Shown piece by piece: positions 60,312-64,000 of a stretch of 64,000 nucleotides of DNA. The position numbers and the translations under genes are program-made. Each line of letters begins with the position of its first letter. Position 1 is the first letter of the stretch. Source of the stretch: Bacillota bacterium (GTDB lineage Bacteria; Bacillota; UBA4882; UBA8346); assembly GCA_029974635.1 (NCBI GenBank), contig JARKQY010000011.1, positions 81,375 to 145,374 on the forward strand, in the 5' to 3' direction. The notes beneath the pieces were generated by a model. That model did not search any database and was not told where the DNA came from. It was given only the letters and a program-made list of their open reading frames with translations.

Positions 60312-60583
60312 ATTTTCTTACGCGGCCTCCTGTGTCTGCCAAATCGTTTTAATTTTCTAACTTATGTCTGGATCTCTTACCGGCAGTACCATTTTCAAAT
60401 AATCATCGGTAGCCCCGAAGCCCGGCTCCCTCCGGTTTATTTTGCGCATCAAAGGTTTGTTAAATCCAAAACAGAATAAACCGGCGATACGGCCTAAATA
60501 AAATTGAGGTGCGCTCTGTGTTCTAGAGTCTTTGAGAATACACTTAGCCACGCTCCCGCGCAGGAAGTGATTGGCTTGATTTA
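60312..60583. other. Leader and upstream region of the RNA methyltransferase gene
   Basis: The promoter at 60584-60611 implies a roughly 265-nt untranslated leader. A 78-codon minus-strand frame (60357-60593) covers it, but its ATG lies upstream of the expected transcript start and lacks a ribosome site. No riboswitch class recognised. Confidence 0.4.
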
Positions 60584-60611
60584 AGTATAGCATAAATCAA
60601 AAATGTTTCAA
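60584..60611 (-). promoter_or_regulatory. Promoter of the RNA methyltransferase/pseudouridine synthase genes
   Basis: On the minus strand TTGAAA (60611-60606), 16 bp, TATACT (60589-60584). Confidence 0.65.
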
Positions 60612-60915
60612 TCCGCAATTCCGCGCAGGATTACGCCAAAGTCATATAGCAATCGGAGCCAACCCTCATTCTATCTTGTACTTTCTTTTAGACAGCCATA
60701 CGGACCGTAATTCTGTTAGCCTGCGATTTGTAAGGCTTTGACTAGTCCGTGCTAACCTTCTCCGTTCCCGAATAAATTATAAATAACCCAACTTGCGATG
60801 GTCTTTTTTCGTGCTTTTTCATGCGCTGCGTGATCAAAAATCTTTTCTTGATTTCTGGTCAACGTATGGGTTGGTATGACGCTTTACCCGATTATAGCAA
60901 GGCGAGGCTGAAAAA
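60612..60915. other. Intergenic region before ytrH, nothing recognised
   Basis: No coding frame or repeat identified. It should contain the ytrHI promoter, probably for a sporulation sigma factor, but I cannot pick boxes with confidence. Confidence 0.45.
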
Positions 60916-61254
60916 ATGGTGGTTTTTTTTCATAATATCATCTACAGTTTTTTAATAGCCTTTGGCATCATCATCGGCGCCAGTATTTTTGCGGGGATAG
61001 GCGCTATTTTCAGCGGCGATCCGCCGCTGAAAACCATGCTTGATCTGGCCGGCTCCATTAAGATCTGGGCCGTAGCCGCCGCATTGGGGGGCACCTTTTC
61101 ATCCTTCGAAATCTTTGATAAAGGCTTGTTTAATGGGGAATTTAAATCGATTGTCAAACAAATCATCTATATTTTTACCGCCTTGTTGGGAGCAAATGTA
61201 GGGTACGGTCTGGTCCGTTTGATTCAATGGGCCGGCAAGCTTTGGACATCATGA
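60916..61254 (+). CDS. ytrH: Sporulation membrane protein YtrH
   Basis: A 112-residue membrane protein with three hydrophobic segments (SFLIAFGIIIGASIFAGIGAI; IWAVAAALGGTFSSF; IYIFTALLGANVGYGLV). Length, topology and the DPPLKTMLDLAGSIKIWAVAAALGG stretch fit YtrH, a mother-cell protein needed for efficient sporulation in Bacillus. GAGG is 8 nt upstream of the ATG. It overlaps ytrI, as in other Bacillota. Confidence 0.85.
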   Translation: MVVFFHNIIYSFLIAFGIIIGASIFAGIGAIFSGDPPLKTMLDLAGSIKIWAVAAALGGTFSSFEIFDKGLFNGEFKSIVKQIIYIFTALLGANVGYGLVRLIQWAGKLWTS

Positions 61255-61670
61255 GGTTCTTTCATTTTCTGCTCCATTCAAAGTATTTTCACACTTTTTG
61301 GATTGGAACTACCATCGGTATCTTGATCGGTTCGGCTACCTTTTCCGTTTTGGTCAGCTACCGGATGGAACAATATCATCATACCATCCGGCAGTTGGAA
61401 GCATTGAATGAAGATAAGGATTCCCGGCTGCGGAAACTGGAAGAATCTATTAATCAAGCCAAGTTTGTTCTGAAACGCATCGAGATTTTTTTAGAATATG
61501 AGGGGGATGAACTGAACAAAATCGCATTAGAAAAAACGCTGAAAGAAAAGTTGAATACCCTACTTGGCAAAGAGGTGGGCAATATTGACGTTGATTTGGT
61601 CACAGAGGTTATCGACAAACGGATCATGAAATTACAAGATAAAGAATATCGTATAAAACTCAAAAATTAA
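61251..61670 (+). CDS. ytrI: Sporulation membrane protein YtrI-like
   Basis: A 139-residue protein with one N-terminal membrane helix (FWIGTTIGILIGSATFSVLV), a coiled coil (about 45-75) and a small C-terminal domain. The ATG at 61251 overlaps the ytrH stop (ATGA). Size, topology and the ytrH-ytrI order match the sporulation pair. Its exact role in spore formation is not known. Confidence 0.8.
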   Translation: MRFFHFLLHSKYFHTFWIGTTIGILIGSATFSVLVSYRMEQYHHTIRQLEALNEDKDSRLRKLEESINQAKFVLKRIEIFLEYEGDELNKIALEKTLKEKLNTLLGKEVGNIDVDLVTEVIDKRIMKLQDKEYRIKLKN

Positions 61671-61738
61671 TCTTGGCCGATGTTTTAAAGATTTGGGCGG
61701 AGGCCGACGAATTGGAGTGAACACCAAAAAAATTCAAT

Positions 61739-62176
61739 TCATTTGGCAAGTAAACAAATTATCGCCACTACCACCGCGATGTCTCTTTGCCACTTGAGAC
61801 TGCTAATCCTTTTTTCCGCCAGTTTCTTGTATTGATCGAAGGATTGCCGTACTGCGGTCAATTGACTCCTGGCTTCCGTTAATTGTGTCAATAGCGTTTG
61901 TGATTCCTGTTGCAAGTTCTGAACTTGACTTTCCAAGTCGTCCAATAACCGTTCGGAGTTCGTTATTTTCTGTTCGAAGCTCTTTAATTCTCCGATTAAC
62001 TGTGTCAAGGTCAGTTTGGATTCGCTCAGCTGTTGCAAGGCTTTCCTGTAATTTTCCTTCAGTGAGTTTAACTCGTCGGTTAACTGCGTCAACTGCGTCC
62101 TGGTAATGTCGTACTTCTCTTCGGCCCAGGAAATAGGCGATACTATAACCAATAATAAAAAAGATGAGAGCAACAA
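61739..62176 (-). CDS. Phage-like coiled-coil protein with signal peptide and C-terminal membrane helix (overlaps the next ORF)
   Basis: A 145-codon frame from TTG 62176. Signal-like start (SSFLLLVIVSPISWA before EEKYDIT), a long Leu/Gln-rich coiled coil (about 25-125) and a C-terminal helix (DIAVVVAIICLLAK). The opening of the mature part, a Y-x-I-T then ELxxLxxxL periodicity, is like small proteins found near phage lysis genes. AAAGG precedes the TTG weakly. It overlaps a second frame, shifted by one base, over 374 nt; both look protein-like. If both are made, the pair resembles nested spanin genes (Rz/Rz1) in arrangement. Confidence 0.55.
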   Translation of the reverse strand: MLLSSFLLLVIVSPISWAEEKYDITRTQLTQLTDELNSLKENYRKALQQLSESKLTLTQLIGELKSFEQKITNSERLLDDLESQVQNLQQESQTLLTQLTEARSQLTAVRQSFDQYKKLAEKRISSLKWQRDIAVVVAIICLLAK

Positions 62177-62210
62177 GAATATACCTTTTGATCTGCAAAT
62201 CGGAACCCAC
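61803..62210 (-). CDS. Membrane-anchored coiled-coil protein, overlapping frame (spanin-like arrangement)
   Basis: A 135-codon frame from GTG 62210 (or TTG 62198, better spaced from AGGGGTGGG). One N-terminal membrane helix (YILVALIFFIIGYSIAYFLG) followed by a coiled coil (VNRRVKLTEGKLQESLATAE, VNRRIKELRTENNELRTVIG). This one-helix plus coiled-coil layout is that of an inner-membrane spanin or similar phage protein. It lies on the same strand as the 61739-62176 ORF in another frame. No other phage genes are near. Confidence 0.55.
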   Translation of the reverse strand: MGSDLQIKRYILVALIFFIIGYSIAYFLGRREVRHYQDAVDAVNRRVKLTEGKLQESLATAERIQTDLDTVNRRIKELRTENNELRTVIGRLGKSSSELATGITNAIDTINGSQESIDRSTAILRSIQETGGKKD

Positions 62211-62340
62211 CCCTAAAAATTTTTAGCGGACTCATTTTTTCTAAATTCTACCTTTGTTGAATTAATTCCTTTATTAAAAATTTGTTTCGATTTCAATCCA
62301 TGACGCTGTCCAGGAAAGCAGGAATATTTCTCCTTCTGTC

Positions 62341-62706
62341 GTTTCAATCCACACTCCTGTGCAAGGAGTGACGACCGTCGGGCTATTACACATGTCCAAC
62401 CAGCCAGTTTCAATCCACACTCCTGTGCAAGGAGTGACATTCAGCAATTCTGTTCTTCAAAGCTTCTGCTTCGTTTCAATCCACACTCCTGTGCAAGGAG
62501 TGACGTAGTGGTCAATGATAGCCAACAACAATCTGCTTGTTTCAATCCACACTCCTGTGCAAGGAGTGACTATTATGGATTTTAAAAATGAGGTAAGCAT
62601 ATCCTTGTTTCAATCCACACTCCTGTGCAAGGAGTGACTGATTTTGGGGTAACAGCAACCTAATTTGTAATCCAGTTTCAATCCACACTCCTGTGCAAGG
62701 AGTGAC
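62341..62706 (-). CRISPR. CRISPR array, six repeats, type I-C-like; degenerate repeat at 62290
   Basis: Six identical 32-nt repeats start at 62341, 62407, 62473, 62539, 62607 and 62675. On the plus strand each begins GTTTCAATCC and ends AAGGAGTGAC; the reverse complement ends GTGGATTGAAAC, the usual 3' end of type I-C repeats, with the palindrome CACTCC/GGAGTG. So crRNA should be made from the minus strand. Five spacers of 34, 34, 34, 36 and 36 nt. A decayed repeat at 62290-62321 (TTTCAATCCA kept) marks the leader-distal end. The leader side runs after 43 nt into an IS3 element. No cas genes are in the window. Confidence 0.95.
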
Positions 62707-62800
62707 GATGACGCGACGCGGAGGGGTAAATGACCTTATCTCAATAAAATAGACACCTAAAATAGCGGATATCTTCTTTTCTCTTAATGATACTTTATTT

Positions 62801-63658
62801 CTAGGCTGCTTTACGTTTTTGATTTGGTGAAACATACCCAATTGTAGAATGTAATCGGTCCCTATTGTAAAATATCTCAATGTATTCAAAAACAGCGGCT
62901 TTAGCATCGGCGATGGTCTTGAATTTCTTATCACTTAACCATTCGGTTTTAAGTTTCCCCCAGAAAGATTCCATGGGGGCATTATCCCAACAGTTCCCTT
63001 TGCGACTCATACTACATACATAGCCTTTATCGGTTAGGATTTGCTGGTACTTATTGCTACAATATTGTGACCCTCGATCAGAATGAATCAAAAGTCCTTT
63101 CGATGGCCTAAATTGTAAAATAGCTTGTTCTAGAGCCTCGATGACTAATTCTTTTTTCATATGGTCTTGCATTGACCAGCCAATAATCGTTTTGTCGTAA
63201 AGGTCAAGAATTCCGGCAAGGTATAAAAATCCTTCCGCTGTTTCGATATATGTAATATCGGATACCCACTTTTGGTTCGGTCTTTCGGCATTAAATTCTC
63301 TGCCCAGAATGTTTAAAGCTACCGGTAAATTGTGATTCGAATCCGTTGTTTGAGGTTTATATTTTCGGGCTGTTTTGGACTTGATTCCATTGGCCTTCAT
63401 GATTCTATAAACCCTACCTTGACTAACGTTCATATCATCGGGCAAAGTCTTGGTGATTCTTGGGTAACCGTATATACGGCGTTTCTTTTCATAGATTTCT
63501 TGTATTTTTCTTAAGATCTTTTCATTCTCTATTTGACGGTTGCTTTTCGGCCTTCTTTGCCATGCATAAAAGCTGCTTCGGTGAACTTGCAACACCCTAC
63601 ACATTGTTGATGTTTTGAATTTATTAAGGTTTTCTTTAATAAATTCAAACCTTTTCAT
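62801..63658 (-). CDS. IS3-family transposase OrfB (DDE integrase domain)
   Basis: A 285-residue transposase. HTH_21 region (about 45-95, RKIQEIYEKKRRIYGYPRI), then an rve domain with DDE residues in KWVSDITYIET, LLIHSDRGSQYCS and DNAPMESFWGKLKTE. The ATG overlaps the orfA stop as ATGA, the usual site of translational coupling or frameshift that yields OrfAB. Complete and probably active. Confidence 0.93.
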   Translation of the reverse strand: MKRFEFIKENLNKFKTSTMCRVLQVHRSSFYAWQRRPKSNRQIENEKILRKIQEIYEKKRRIYGYPRITKTLPDDMNVSQGRVYRIMKANGIKSKTARKYKPQTTDSNHNLPVALNILGREFNAERPNQKWVSDITYIETAEGFLYLAGILDLYDKTIIGWSMQDHMKKELVIEALEQAILQFRPSKGLLIHSDRGSQYCSNKYQQILTDKGYVCSMSRKGNCWDNAPMESFWGKLKTEWLSDKKFKTIADAKAAVFEYIEIFYNRDRLHSTIGYVSPNQKRKAA

Positions 63659-63945
63659 TTTAGGTTTTTGGCAAAGAAGGCTGCTGCCTTTTTTAGGATT
63701 TCAATTTCTTCTTTCAATGTTTCATTTTCACGTTGAAGTTTTCGTATCTCTGCTTCTTCGGGTTTTAAATTACCGCTACCTGGAAATGGATTCATACCGT
63801 CTTTTTTGAATTCGTTAACCCATTTGTAAAGGGTATTTACATGAATATCAAGTTCTCTTGCTAGTTCAGCAACATTCTGCTCTTGTTCAATCACCCTTCT
63901 TACCGCTTCAGTCTTGAAGCTTTTACTAAATCTTTTGTGTGACAT
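63655..63945 (-). CDS. IS3-family transposase OrfA (HTH_Tnp_1)
   Basis: A 96-residue DNA-binding protein. Helix-turn-helix at about 8-45 (SFKTEAVRRVIEQEQNVAELARE, HVNTLYKWV) and a C-terminal leucine zipper (IRKLQRENETLKEEIEILKK). It binds the IS ends and can be fused by frameshift to OrfB. Confidence 0.93.
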   Translation of the reverse strand: MSHKRFSKSFKTEAVRRVIEQEQNVAELARELDIHVNTLYKWVNEFKKDGMNPFPGSGNLKPEEAEIRKLQRENETLKEEIEILKKAAAFFAKNLK

Positions 63946-64000
63946 TTAGACACCTCACTGGTTTTATTATACCAGCCATTCTTGGTGTCTTGCAAATCGG

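Larger units (their letters stand above)
62750..63993 (-). mobile_element. IS3-family insertion sequence next to the CRISPR array
   Basis: Contains orfA and orfB on the minus strand. Terminal inverted repeats are visible: AGACACCTAAAATAGCGG (from 62751) and, read from the right end, AGACACCAAGAATGGCTGG (from 63990). Exact ends and a target duplication cannot be fixed by eye. It seems to have inserted at the leader side of the array. Confidence 0.85.

Noticed and set aside
60357..60593. 78-codon minus-strand ORF upstream of the RNA methyltransferase
   Set aside because: Its ATG lies upstream of the expected transcript start and no ribosome-binding site precedes it; more likely leader sequence.
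62213..62934. ORFs running through the CRISPR array
   Set aside because: They are translations of the repeats and the IS end (repeating SLLAQECGLK-like peptides), not genes.

Overview
The window looks like the chromosome of a spore-forming Bacillota (Firmicutes) bacterium that also has an outer membrane. Outer-membrane evidence is a lipid A and LPS-transport cluster (lpxC, fabZ, lpxA, lpxI, lptC, lptA, lptB, one lptF/G, an LptD-like barrel), an SLH-like beta-barrel protein and a Spy/CpxP-type periplasmic protein. Spore evidence is ytrH-ytrI, two SPOCS/DUF3794 proteins (one with LysM) and a PG-binding/GH18-like protein. BusR-type and PRD-type regulators, strong GGAGG ribosome-binding sites and consensus sigma-A promoters also fit Bacillota. 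Negativicutes or Hydrogenispora-like diderm lineages are plausible; I cannot place the genus from sequence alone.

Layout. 1-2838: sugar ABC importer with a LacI regulator (minus). 3278-8493: unknown membrane-anchored protein, then an OpuC-type betaine/choline importer preceded by a BusR-like regulator (minus). 8653-8955: PII protein with an abnormal 5' end. 9181-17516: a self-contained PTS locus (HPr, EI, PRD regulator with an EIIA domain, ascorbate-type EIIB and EIIC) followed by a phosphotriesterase-family lactonase, KDPG-type aldolase and HAD phosphatase. 18076-19606: tRNA-Ala, a Cys-rich small protein, a palindromic element and an orphan DNA methyltransferase. 19658-35972: the envelope cluster, all minus, headed by an unusual ABC system. 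36332-45000: a SPOCS protein, then mixed stress, sensing and acetyltransferase genes, including a BaeSR-like pair divergent from spy. 45174-47668: membrane glycosyltransferase plus a tandem-domain protein that may bind carbohydrate. 47715-57772: beta-glucuronidase, CheY and CheX homologues, transporters, citramalate synthase and spore-envelope proteins. 58115-58442: tRNA-Val-Asp-Phe. 58768-61670: RNA-modification genes and ytrHI. 61739-64000: two overlapping phage-like coiled-coil ORFs, a short type I-C-like CRISPR array and an IS3-family element next to its leader end.

How they work together. The envelope cluster makes the first lipid A intermediates and supplies an inner-membrane-to-surface LPS bridge; lpxD, lpxB, lpxK and Kdo genes are not here. 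The OpuC/BusR block is an osmolyte uptake unit probably controlled by c-di-AMP. The PTS block seems to import a sugar acid or related compound and cleave it by aldol chemistry. Several intergenic regions hold dispersed two-hairpin or palindromic repeats. The most unusual points are the nested ORF pair at 61739-62210, the ABC system at 32697-35972, and genes without a normal start codon (PII, LptD-like).
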